64,000 nucleotides of DNA from Desmodesmus armatus (lineage: Eukaryota; Chlorophyta; Chlorophyceae; Sphaeropleales; Scenedesmaceae), in NCBI GenBank assembly GCA_007449985.2, contig VIIQ02000008.1, positions 771,001 to 835,000 of the forward strand, given 5' to 3'. Shown in pieces: positions 12,551 through 23,689 of the stretch (position 1 is its first letter; every line of letters begins with the position of its first letter). The position numbers were made by a program, and so were the translations under genes. The notes below the pieces were generated by a model. The model was not told the origin of the DNA. It ran no database searches and was given only the letters and a program-made list of their open reading frames with translations.

Positions 12551-13068
12551 GGCTGGACAAGTCACCCAGAGATTAGATGGTCAGCAGCACCTTGTAAACA
12601 CAAATGCAAGCCTGTGGCAACTGAATGTATTGCTATAGCAGCAGAGGCTGTGCAGCCTGCCAACAGCACCTTGCAAACACAGAGGCCAGCCTGTGGCAGC
12701 AATGAATTGCTATTGCAGCAGAGGCTGTGTGTGTCAGCGTTAGAGTGTTGTATGTACCTGATGGGTGTTGCCGCTGTGTGATCTTTGGCAGACTCTCGCA
12801 AAAAGTTGACTAACACTCACGTAACCAGTGCGACCCATCACAGAGTTCCCACACCACCATCATGAAATACGTTCAGCTGCACGAATAGTTGCTGCGGAAC
12901 TGCGCGTGCTACCGTACGCGGTTTCCGAGTTTGTCACCACTCACCACACAAATTTGTTCCTGTGCAGCTGTCGACACACAGAGTCCCAAAGCACTACAAC
13001 CAACTTCTGGTTTATTATCCAAGTCCTACTGACCCATAGCACGTCGCACGTGCTCCACGTGGAGCTGC
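12551..13068. promoter_or_regulatory. Divergent upstream region between aminotransferase and photolyase/cryptochrome genes
   Basis: The 518 bp separate the two opposite start codons and should hold both promoters. It contains an imperfect tandem duplication of about 80 bp at 12583-12730 (AACAGCACCTTGCAAACACA type units followed by GCAGCAGAGGCTGTG). I see no convincing TATA box. Confidence 0.45.
12583..12730. repeat. Imperfect ~80-bp tandem duplication in a shared promoter region
   Basis: Two copies share CAGCACCTTG-AAACACA, AGCCTGTGGCA and GCAGCAGAGGCTGTG blocks in the same order, with small gaps. Confidence 0.7.
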
Positions 13069-14615
13069 ATGGCCACCGCAAAAGTGCTGTGGTTCAGGAA
13101 GGTGGGTTGTGTGCAGGTGGCAACAGCTGCTGCTAGCCATCTGGGGACATTGGAAGTGTGCACATCGCAATACACGTACTCTGACAGCTCGACACAAACC
13201 CTGTAGGATGCGCACAAGGGTAGGGCCAGGGGTGCGGGCCAGGGGTGGGGGACACGGGTGGTGGGGGGTGGCCCTAAAGCTCCTGTCAGCTCCTGTGTTC
13301 AAGCGAGGCAGCCATTCTTCCGGCCGGCCAGTGTGTTTTTTCGGTGCAAACTCACTGCCAAACCCTTCCCTCCCTTTGCTTTCTGTCTCCCGCACTCTGC
13401 CCATAGGGCCTACGCCTGCATGACAACCCCGCCCTGATTGAGGCCTGCAAGGGAGCCAAGCACGTCTACCCCATCTTCATCATCGACCCCTTCTTCCTCA
13501 AATCCAGTTACAAGTGAGCTGCCAGGCCGCAGCAAGCCAGCTTATGTCAGTACAAAGGCCGTACAAAGGCCGCACACAATGCACACCACATGGCATGATC
13601 GCTAGCACAGCGCTGTGGCCTTCAAAGACCCCTCACTTGCCCCCAAGTGCATGCTCCCACCCGCGATCATGAACCATTTTTGGGTTCCACATGTTCTCCT
13701 GCAGGGTTGGCATCAACAGGTACAACTTCCTGCTGGAAAGCCTGCACGACATTGATGCAAGGTGCGTGGAGGGGCAGTGTTGCTTGCTTGGTTGTTTGAG
13801 TCTGAGGCTGATTTGGGACAAGTGCAGGCTCTGATGCTCAGCCCTCACTCACAAGCATGTGCGCCCTTTGGAAAGCACTCCTGAGAGCCCTGGGGCTGAG
13901 CATGCAACACTCAGCGTCCTCTCTGCCCCAACATTGTGGAGGCAGTACTCCGAGCATGTCATCCTGCATGCCACGAGACAATCCGATGATGATCTGCACC
14001 ACATTGTGATACCCCCACATCATGATACTCCGAGTACCCTTTCGGAGCAGGGGTTACGCACACCTGGGAGCGCTGGCAGCCTGGGCTGTGCCTCATTGCA
14101 GCATCATTGCACCACCCTGCTGACTCCTCCTCAATACCTGTCATCCACATATCATCTATAATGCCAATTGGCTCCCGTGGTGGTGCGGTCTGTCTGTCCT
14201 GCAGCCTGCGCTCCAAGGGTTCCCGCCTGCTGGTGCTGAGGGGCACGCCACAAGAGGTCCTGCCCCGTGTCTTCAAGGTACGCTCAGCAGGCAGGCTGAA
14301 GCAAGCAGGCTGCTGTGTGCGATGCCTCAGCTCTTTGTTGCTACGGCCTGGGAGGTGTGATTGCTGGTGGTGTCAAATGGCATGCTGTTGCTTTGTGAGT
14401 TGACACTGGTAGCATGCCGTGACCGCAGCAGCTGGCATGGTAGCTCAACCATGGGTTGTACACACATCAAGCAGGGCCATGCAGGGCCATACAGATGCTG
14501 CAACGGGCCAGGCAACGAACAAGGGAAACGTACGCCCAACAGCATTTTGACTGCGTCTGTGGCATGCCGCCGGCTGCCGCGTGGGCTGTGGCTGCCGCTG
14601 CCGCTGCTGCTGCTG

Positions 14616-14660
<45 letters not shown>

Positions 14661-17600
14661 AGGAGTGGGATGTGCAGCAGCTGTGCTATGAAGTGGACGT
14701 GGAGCCATATGCTCGCAACCGTGACGCTGCCATCAACCAGCTCGCGGCATCAGCTGGAGTGCAGGTCTCAGCACATGTCAGCCACACACTCTATGTGAGT
14801 GGGGAGACCACTGTTTTTTTGGGAGCACAGACTGGCCATCTGTCAGGATTGATCTACATGCCTTACTAAAACGTTCCGTAGCTTCAAGACCCTACACAAT
14901 CCTGGACGCACGGCTCGTCTTAGGCAGCGGCCGCCTAAATTTCCACCCACAGTGTTGAGCCAGTGTGCTCCGCATTGTGCTCCGCAAGTGGGCTCCTCAC
15001 TGCTCCTTCTTTGCACCTTTTCCTCACTGTGATATATCTTGATCATGCAGGACACTGACGCAATGGTGAAGCGCAACGGTGGCAAGCCCCCCCTGACCAT
15101 GCAGTCCTTCACCAAGCTGGTGGACAAGGCAGGGGATCCTCCTGCACCCCTTGTTGCCCCCAGCACCATCCCAGCCCCGGGGCCTGTGGTGGAGGCCTGG
15201 GGGTCCTCACTGGATGTGCCTACACTGCAGGAGGTTGGGTTTACAGGCACGCCCACAACCATCTTCAAGGTAAGTGGCCACGGTTAGTGATTTTCCTGTT
15301 GCGCAGCGCATGAGATGTCTGCGATGCACACACGGCATGCTGTTGGCATGGCCATTGACCCACCATCAATATGCCTCTTCCAACAGCCGGTGTGCATCGG
15401 ATGTCATCTATTGTGCACAACCCCTGCACAAGTAAATCACCTGGGAGCAATCCCCCACTGTCATGTTTGCATCAAGCACCTGCCGCCATCGGCTCCTGCC
15501 TATCCGTTCGCCCCACTGCCGCCATCAACCGCAAAAACAAATTGAACCGCTTGTGCCTCACCCACCATCCCGTGTACCTGTCTTAGGGTGGCGAGATGCA
15601 GGCACTGGCTCGCATGGAGGATTACCTCAAAGATGCCAAGTGGGTGTGCGGCTTTGAGAAGCCCCAGACAGACCCCAGCGCCTTTGAGCGCCCAGCCACG
15701 ACGGTGCTCAGCCCCTACCTCAAGTTTGGGTGCCTGTCGCCGCGGCTGTTCCACAGCCGGCTGGTGCTGCTGTATCGTGCTGCCAAGGGTGCACACAGCA
15801 AGCCGCCGGTGTCCCTGCGTGGCCAGCTGTTGTGGAGGGAGTTCTTCTACACGGTACATACAGTGCAATTAGGTACTATGCATTGCGCAGCGCACAGTTA
15901 ACACGCTGGCTGTCAGAAAGTTGAGTGGTGAACATGTGCGGCAGTAACGAAAAGAAGGCCCTGTCGTGCCGCAGTGCATCTTATTCTGATGGAATTGCTG
16001 TGAAAGCAAGGAGCATGGCCCAGGCGGCGTAGGCATGCGTCAGTACTGCGTATGCATGCTCTGTGTGTGCCTGCAGGTTGGCTCCAACACCCCCAACTTC
16101 AACCGCATGGTGGGTAACCCACTGGCCAAGCAGATCCCATGGGACACCAACCCAACCCACCTGGCAGCTTGGAAGGAGGGCAACACAGGCAAGCTGGCCT
16201 GTAACCAGCACATCACATGCTGCACTCAGTGCAACAGGCTCTCAGGCTGAAAGCTATCGCTCCTATTGGTAACAGCTGTGACTCAGATCTTGTTGCGCGC
16301 AGCCTGGCAGCAGGGTTCCACAAATCAACGCTGCATTAGTGCATGTGCAGGCAGGGTGATGACATGATGCCTCAACAGCCTCGCATGAGAGGCCGTCGCT
16401 GAGTGCAATCAATCTTCAAATGATTACTTGGGCATTGCCCTGTGCATGTGCGTTCTGTTTTGAGTGCATACCTGTGGCGACGCCCTGGGACACCACTTGC
16501 GTGACACTGTGGTGCATTGGTACGATGGCAACTTGAAGCCTGTGTGTTGACCCCTGTCTATGCTCTTCAGGCTACCCCTGGATTGATGCTGCCATGCGTC
16601 AGCTGCGTGAGTGGGGCTGGATGCACCACCTGGCCCGGCACAGCGTGGCGTGCTTCCTGACACGTGGTGACCTGTACGTCAGCTGGGAGGAGGGCCAGGC
16701 AGTGTTTGAGGAGTACCTCATAGACGCGGTGAGTCAGTACGACACTTAGCTTGATGACAACCAAGACAATTCTACTCATCCTCATCCGTGAGGCTTTCCC
16801 TCCAGCCCCCGGCAGTCAAGTTCACTCGGCTGAGTTGTGTGGTGCCAGCCGGTGGGGGGTGCGCCCCCTCCTGGACACCTAAATAACACAATCCTGCTGA
16901 CAGTCAGAATCGTGTGGTAAGGGTGCGTCCAGTGAGTGATGCTGAATGCAGGAGCACTGCTCGGCGGCTTTATGTTGGGATCGACCATTGTTTTGGTCTT
17001 CAATATCAAGCTGTGTATGTGCATGTCAGCACTGCTTGGTGGGTCGGCTGATGAGTGGCAGCAAGGTTTTGGTGGGAAGTGTCCTGATCATGTTGCTCAT
17101 ATGGCTGTGTGACCCTGGTGCATGCTGTGCCTGCAGGACCACTTCCTGAATGCTGCCAACTGGATGTGGCTGTCAGCAACAGCCTTCTTCAACCAGTACT
17201 ACCGTGTGTACAGGTGTGCATACGCTGCGCTGCTTGGCTGCGGTGCACATTCATGTCACCTGTGCAGTTACGCTGTGGCAACTTGCAGTTGCAACTAACA
17301 ACCAGCAAGGAGCCTGATATCTCTGCTGTGTTGGTGGTTTTGCATGTTCAATTGCATGTGCTGAGCACACTGCTGTTTTCACCTCCTGTGCAGCCCCGTC
17401 ACCTTTGGCAAGAAGTATGACCCTGAGGGCCGCTTCATCAGGCGCTTTGTGCCCCAGCTGGCCAAGTTCCCTGCCAAGTACATCTACGAGCCACACATGG
17501 CACCCATGGAGGTGCAGCAAAGGTGAGGGACAGACGGGGGGGGGGGGGGGCAGCCATGTTTAGGGACACTGTGGGCTTTAGGAAGCGTCGTCTTTGCCAG

Positions 17601-18448
17601 CCTACGCCAGAGGTGGATGTTTGAAGATGCATGGATGTAATGTGGGTGTTGTTTGGATGTATGTTCAGCCTGTGGGCTGATGAGTGAACCAGCCGCCTTC
17701 TGGTTGTTGACACCTGCCTTGTGGGCTGCATGCTGTGGCGTGCTGTGTTGTGTTTCAGGTGTGGGTGCATCATAGGCAAGGACTATCCCTACCCCATCGT
17801 GGACCACACTGCCATCAGCAAGGTCAACATGGGCCGCATGAAGGTGAGGGGTGTGAGGGGTTGTGGCTGCTCTTCTGGCCTGTGAGCGGGCGGCATTGGT
17901 TTTGCAAGCATGTATGAAGGTGAAGAGGATGAGGAGAGTGGCTGCTTTTGTGGCCTGTGTTTGAGTGATGTTGGTTAGTCACTTGCAAGCATACATCGTG
18001 CCATTTTCAGCAAGGCCTGGCATGGGACCAACACCGCCGTCATGTTCCTGCTACGGCATATCAGCAGGTGCACAATTGTTGGTGAGGCTGCAGTATGCAT
18101 CCGTGGGGATAACTCTGCTGCTGTGCTGTGCTGCAGGCTGCCTACGAGGCCAACAAGACCTCAGAGGGTGCAAGCATTGTGCAGCAGGCAGCAGGGAATG
18201 AGGCGGCGGACCCATCCGCAGCAGCAGCTGCTGGAGCAGCCGCCAGCAGCGCAGCAGCGGCAGCCGGCAGCAGCCGTGGTGCTGCTGGTGCTGGGCGCAG
18301 GAGGCGCAAGCTGTCTCCTGAGCCTGCTGGCAAGAAGCAGCGCAAGGTGACGGAGATGTTTGCGGCTGCTGCTGCTGCGCCTGCTGCGATTGCTGGTGTC
18401 GCTGCCGGTGTGGTGGATGCAGCTGCTGCTTCCTTTGCTCAGCACTGA
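13069..18448 (+). CDS. (6-4) photolyase / animal-like cryptochrome
   Basis: Thirteen exons: 13069-13101, 13407-13513, 13705-13761, 14205-14277, 14663-14794, 15051-15269, 15587-15853, 16077-16188, 16571-16728, 17137-17213, 17394-17522, 17759-17843, 18137-18448. They encode 586 residues. The 33-bp first exon encodes [11 protein letters not shown], the start of the photolyase-homology fold; the next begins [16 protein letters not shown]. The FAD-binding half carries [20 protein letters not shown], then LARH, with His353 and His357 matching the pair needed for (6-4) repair, and [20 protein letters not shown]. These match eukaryotic (6-4) photolyases and animal-like cryptochromes rather than plant cryptochromes or CPD enzymes. 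It should bind FAD and repair (6-4) photoproducts with blue light, act as a light receptor, or both, as shown for the Chlamydomonas animal-like cryptochrome. The ~100-residue tail has a basic nuclear-localisation-like stretch (537-553) and QRKVTEMF (551-558). The intron 16189-16570 is GC-AG. Confidence 0.95.
14618..14661 (+). repeat. (CTG)~15 microsatellite at a 3' splice site
   Basis: The repeat ends in the CTGCAG acceptor of photolyase exon 5 (starts 14663). It stands where a pyrimidine tract would be expected. Confidence 0.9.
16780..16888 (-). repeat. Dispersed ~110-bp repeat, copy 2
   Basis: Reverse complement of the element at 10731-10842, with shared blocks CTGCCGGGGG, CAACTCAGCCGAGTGAA, ACCGGCTGGC and GCACCCCCC in matching order. 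It sits in photolyase intron 9, about 50 bp after the donor. Confidence 0.75.
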
Positions 18449-18506
18449 GCCTGATTGAGCGTGTGGGTGTGTTGTGTTGGCGATTGGTTATTTTTGAGGG
18501 AGGGAG

Positions 18507-18511
18507 TGTAA
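18507..18511 (+). promoter_or_regulatory. Candidate poly(A) signal TGTAA of the photolyase gene
   Basis: TGTAA lies 58 bp after the stop codon, a typical place for the chlorophycean signal. The rest of the 0.8 kb before the next start (18449-19237) shows no gene; it should hold this 3' UTR and the next promoter. Confidence 0.5.
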
Positions 18512-19237
18512 AGAGCTATTGACAGGGGTTGTGTGCTGAGGGCAATTAAGTCGCGAGTGGGGCCTTTTGGCTGTTGTTGCTGCATGCCCCACAAGCATTG
18601 CATTATTTGCAGCGCTGACGCTGCGTGTGTACAGTAGTGTTTGACAACCCTTGTGTCCATGACTTCATTGGCGTCCAAGTGTGTGCTCCATCTCTTGTTG
18701 GAGGGGCGTGCAGGTGCATCTGACACTTGGGCTGAAGTGTGGATGTGCACATGCCATCACTTGGCTTTATTGCGTGGTATTGTGTTTTTGACATGGGCTT
18801 GTCCTTCTTTGAGTTGTCATCACTTGCCCTGAGAATGAAAGATTCCAGCGCAGCAAGGTTACTGAGTTTGTTCCAGGACAGGAAAGTCGGTTCAGCACAC
18901 CTTGTTTGCCCTTGGGCAGCTGTTGGCACATCCATTGTCTGAACGTATTCATGTTTGCTTGTAGATTCTTACTCAACTGGCTCAATTGTGTGTCTGCCAC
19001 TTGTGACAGTGAGTTGTGTCCCAGCTGCGCTGCGACAGCTACATGTGGAGGGATTTGAAACCTTGTAATACACCGGCATTGACTGAACAGATGCACCGTT
19101 TTGTATCATTGGCTGTGAGCATTCGGCTGGTTGTGCCTGTGTGTGCGTATTGTCCCCAAGTGGTCACAAGATCTCAAGATCGTTTGTGTATCTCCTCTCC
19201 GCAGCAAAGTCCTCCTCATCATCCACCACGACACATT

Positions 19238-20595
19238 ATGCAATCCTGTCAAATGCGTTGCACTCGGACATCACAGGGTTCGCACGTCAAGCCTTTCACT
19301 TCCTCTAGGCCCACCACCACTACTGTCTTGAGGGCCACACAGCAGCAGGGTCAGACAGAGAGCCTGAGCAGCACAGACAGGCGCGATGTGCTGCTGCAGC
19401 TGGCGTCGTTCACAGCAGCTGCAGTGTTGAGTGAGCCAACCTTGCCAGCACGTGCAGCACCCCCACCTCAAGTGCCAGAGGTGCGTGTGGACTGACATGT
19501 TGACGTCCCCAGCACATTCACCCTTACCACTTGGACTGTAGAATTGTAGTGTGACATCGAACATCCTCACTTTTGTAACAGCCTTCCTCTCGTTTCCCTT
19601 CCTCATCTGTCCTGTTGCTCCCCTCCCCACCGTACCGCCTCGACTCCTCCCCACGCTTCCCATCAGGTGGGCACACACCTGCCCCCCAGTGGCATCGATG
19701 ACTTTCTCATCTGTCGTTCCCCCCTCCCCCCTAACACCGTACCCCCCCCCTCTGCCCCCCCCTTCCCCCCCAAACCCTCACCCTCACCCCCACCCTCAGG
19801 TGGGTACCTACCTGCCCCCCAGTGGCATCGATGACCTGGTGCTGTTCCAGCCAGATGCACGCAAGACACCTGCACTGCGCGCCGGCACGGTAGACCCCAA
19901 GTCACCCTACAAGTTTGCACTGCCACCAAGCTTCAGGTCCGTCCGTCCAGCCAACCAGGCAAACAGCCAGCCAGCCACTTAGCCAGCCAGTCAGCAACAG
20001 GACCATAGCTAGGCTGGCAACGTATCAGCATATCAGGCGAAGCAGAGCTGCAGCCGGCCAGCCAGCCAGGCAGTCAGCCAATCAACCAGCCAGCCAGCCA
20101 ACCAGCCAGCCAGCCAATGGGTTGGGTTGCTAGACAGTAGTGTGAGTGCACAATGCAGCAGATGTTACTGCAGGAGCTTATGCTGCTGCTGAGTTCCAGC
20201 AAGACCCTTGCCCGATTTTCTCAACTCGCCACTTGCATCTCCTGCTTGTTTGCCTGCTAACTGGCAATGCAGGGAGGGCAAGGTTGCAAACATCCTCTCA
20301 GGTATGTGCTGTACTATGCACTATGCCATATGGCACCCTGGTTGCCCAGTCAGTATGTTGCGCATGTGAAAGATACAGGGCATGTGTTACACAGCTGCAG
20401 CAGCTGATAGAGCACCCAGCTCTACCTGCACTCACTGCTATGACTGCTTTGGCTTTTCGTGGTGGCCAGGTTGTGCCCCAGCTCCCTGCATGCATGACAT
20501 CCATTGCTGCCAGTTGCAGCCACAGTGTGCCTCAAGTTGGGGGGGGGGGGGGGGGCGGTGCCCGATCACTGAGTGGGTAACTGATCACCAGAGTG

Positions 20596-20657
<62 letters not shown>

Positions 20658-22739
20658 AACACCATCTGCTGCTGCGCGCGCTCCCCTCAGGCAACTACTG
20701 CCAGCCCCGTTGTGATGAGCCGTGGACGGAGGTGCTGTTTGAGAGCAACCAGGAGGGCAAGATTGTGGTGATCGTCAGCCCCCTCATCAAACTGACACGG
20801 GTCAAGGGGGCAGCCATTGATGACATCGGGACACCAGAGGGCATACTCAACAGGTAGGGGGCCTGCCTAAACCATGAACCCCAATCCTTAAACCACACCA
20901 TTGTCAACAGGTAGGGGCCCTGCCTCCCCTGACCTAGGCCCTCACCCCAACCCTCCACCTCCACTTATCACCTTACTCAGGCTGTTGGCTGGCTCGGGGG
21001 TGGCTGAGGCGTTGTTGCCGTCCTCGCAAGGAGGGAGGATGCGTCCTTTCCCATTCTATCCCCCACCCCCACTGCACACAGCGTCACCCCAGCCCATGCC
21101 AGGCATCCAGTGCCACTAGACGCTAGCCTGGCCTCGTGACTGCTGCCAGTAGGGAGGCTGGCTGCAGCTGCTCATTACAGCTAGGCTCAGTTGGGACTCA
21201 CTCCTCACACATGTGCGTGATGTTGGGAAGTCCCAGGATTGAGCCTGAGCGTGAAATCGGTGACATGGCATGGGGACCAACTTGTGAGTGGCTTGGAAGT
21301 CAAGCCATCTGCTGCTTTTTGCATGCATGCAATGAGTGATGCCGTGTTGCTGCTGTCGCACTGGGATGCAGTTTGGGCGGCTACATCACGGGTACCTCCC
21401 TGGACGTGGAGGGTGGAGAGGAGGTGGTCTCTGTGACCAGCAAACGCCAGGAGGATGGACGCATGTGAGTCAGATAGGCTTGGGTGTTGTGCTGTCAGCT
21501 GGTGTCTTCCAAGCAGTTCAGCTGTCAGGGCTTGGTAGTTGCTGCAGGTAGCGCGGCAAGTCAGGTCTTGGGCTGCAAGTGCAGCTTTCCCTGCCAGTGG
21601 GGGCATGTAGCTGCGTGGTGGCGGTTAGCAGCCCAACCGGTTTGGGTTGGGCTGCTCATCTGCAGTCAAAAACATGAATGAAAGAATCAACCAGGTTTCA
21701 CACCCCTGCCAGGGCCACTGGACACCCAAAGCATCGTCCAAAGACTGCACTAGGCCAGAACGGAGGCTTTGCCTCATTGAAGCATCCGCCCACTTGATCT
21801 ATCAAGGATCAACTGGTCGTAGAAGCTTGTGCTACACCTGCCGGACGGCCAGTGTGAGGTTTGCGTCTTATACTGTGGTGTGTCTGCCGTGCTGTGCTGT
21901 GCTGTGCTGTGCTGTGCTGTGCTGTGCTGTGCTGTGCTGTGCTGTGCTGTGCTGTAGGTACTACTACTATGAGTGAGCACACCTGGATGCAGCAGCTGTA
22001 CAGCAAGGGGTGAACAAAGCTTCCACAGTGCATCACCTCCATGCACTATCTGATAGCAGCCATGCCGCCGCAGCGGGAAGCAGGAGTCTGCATGACAGCA
22101 GTTTTGCCCTTGACAACAGAGCAGGCTATCACCGAATGCATCATATATTGTGATCGAATAAATGGGCCAGCATCAGTGCTGCGACCCTCAGCTGACACAG
22201 CCGCAAGTCATGCTGCTGCTCTCAACATGTGCTGTGCTGTGCTATGCTATGTTGCGACCTTGCTGTTGATTTTGTTTGCGACCCCTTTTTGGTTTATTGT
22301 GTGCAGGATCAACTCTCCCTATGCCACCAACGGGCCTCACTCAGTGTCAGCAGCAACCACCAAGGGCGAGCTGGCACTTGTGTTCATTGCAGCAGCCAAC
22401 GACAAGCAGGTACGTTGGAGTGAGGAGCATGCACACTGCTGCCGCTGGCAGCACAGCATTGCTGTGACCGTGCTTGGCTCACGGTCACTTCTTGTGCACG
22501 TGCCGCACGCGTGCGTGCTGTTTTCAGACGGCCACACGGTATTGCTCGAGTGCTGTCGGGCGCATCATGTTTGTGGACAGGGTGGTGACTGCCAACCTTG
22601 GCGCCTGGCTGTGGTATTTCATATGTACAACTCCCAACAAGTTTGAGATGCTGACGGCTGGCTGTGTTGCTGTGTGTTGCTGCAGTGGGCACGCAGCCAA
22701 GACAAGCTCATGAAGGCTGCACAGAGTTTCAGGGCTTGA
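19238..22739 (+). CDS. PsbP-domain thylakoid lumen protein (PPD6-like)
   Basis: Eight exons: 19238-19480, 19800-19936, 20273-20301, 20691-20853, 21372-21464, 21958-21972, 22307-22409, 22686-22739, giving 278 residues. Exon 6 is a 15-nt microexon and exon 3 is 29 nt. The N-terminus is a bipartite lumen signal: a Ser/Thr-rich transit part, then twin arginines (48-49) before a hydrophobic stretch ending ARA-A near residue 73, which suggests import by the Tat route. The mature part begins PPQVPEVGTYLPPSGIDDL and contains KVANILSGNYCQPRCDEPWT, IVVIVSPLIKL and YYYYEINSPYATNGPHSV, a PsbP fold closest in memory to plant PPD6. Cys140 and Cys144 could form a disulfide. PsbP-domain proteins assist photosystem II or lumen processes; the role of this one is not established. 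An upstream ATG at 19091 is possible but less like a transit peptide. Confidence 0.85.
19602..19846 (+). repeat. Tandem duplication spanning intron end and exon 2 start
   Basis: The block CTCATCTGTC...ACCGTACC...CAG followed by GTGGGYACMYACCTGCCCCC occurs twice, with a unit of about 105-135 bp that differs mainly in C-run length. The right copy supplies the acceptor and start of exon 2 (19800). The left copy (19667) retains a CAG acceptor and would read VGTHLPPSGIDDFL, but then diverges. Confidence 0.85.
19940..20120. repeat. (CAGC/CCAG)n-rich repeat in intron 2
   Basis: Irregular tetranucleotide arrays of CAGC/CCAG type begin just after the exon 2 donor of the PsbP-domain gene. Confidence 0.85.
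20539..20657. repeat. Long G run followed by (CTG)~20 before exon 4
   Basis: A run of about 17 G at 20539-20555 and a CTG array at 20597-20657 occupy the end of intron 3. The acceptor (CCCCTCAG) follows 33 bp later. Confidence 0.9.
21891..21955 (+). repeat. (GCTGT)13 microsatellite abutting a microexon
   Basis: Thirteen perfect GCTGT units run into AG, which is the acceptor of the 15-nt exon 6 (21958-21972) of the PsbP-domain gene. Confidence 0.95.
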
Positions 22740-22771
22740 GTTGTCAGCAGAGTAGGGGAACAGGGTTAAGA

Positions 22772-22794
22772 TCTGAAACCCGCAGGGTTTCAGA
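22772..22794. repeat. Perfect 10-bp inverted repeat (hairpin)
   Basis: TCTGAAACCC, loop GCA, GGGTTTCAGA. It lies 32 bp after the PsbP-domain stop, so it is probably in the 3' UTR. I see no T run, and it need not be a terminator. Confidence 0.7.
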
Positions 22795-23689
22795 GCTTAA
22801 TGTGCTGAGTTTGTTACTGAGGTGGCAGTCGGCTTGACGTGTGCTGAGTTTGTTGCCCAGGTCGGCAACAGGTAGTAGCTGTTTGCATCCAGCAAGCAGA
22901 CGGATCAATCAGAGGTTCCTCTCGACCTAGCAGCACTCAGCATGTCGTTTGACTTCTCAAGCACATCAGAGAAGACCCATAGGCTCAGTTCAGGCTATTC
23001 GTTTTTTCAGTTCAGGCTACTGACTTAGCGATACTCAAGGCCTGGCTGGATTTGGGCAGTTCGACAGCATCTCACTGCAGCAGCCCTTGCTGGGTTGACA
23101 AACACAGCAATCGGCCTTGTGAAGTTTGTTAGAAGACACAGTTACAGAGCCACAGCCCTTAACTCATGCGGTTGCCCGTAAGCATGCAGCCCAATACTGG
23201 CATGCCACGCACATGGATTGCAAGTACAAACCACAACACGTCTATGTATCACTGGCCCTCCAGCTGAGCAGCAGCTTGCTGTATGCACTGCTAGAGCTGT
23301 GCAGCCGAGGGAGGTCCGTTATGCCGCTCCAAAGCTGTCTTTATCAAGCACTTCCATCAAGCAACACACCCCATGCAGCAGGCGAACCCACAAACTGACT
23401 GCTTCCTCAGCTGTCCCCAGAGCAAAATAACCCGCACCACACGGTCGACACGCCCTCCAGAACCCTACTGAAACCGCAACAGAAGATGAGACCATCTAGT
23501 AGTACTGCAGCAGCAGTAGCAAGCACCTGCTGGGCTATACAAGCTGCCAGCAAGCGGATTCAACCGAAAGGATGCACTAGTCTCGCCTTGAGTGCAACAG
23601 CGCGAGAAGACCTTAGCTCAGTACAGCTTCTCACAGCCATGGCTCACTCAGGCCTAGCAGGCCCACACACCCTCACCTGCCCTGCTGTG

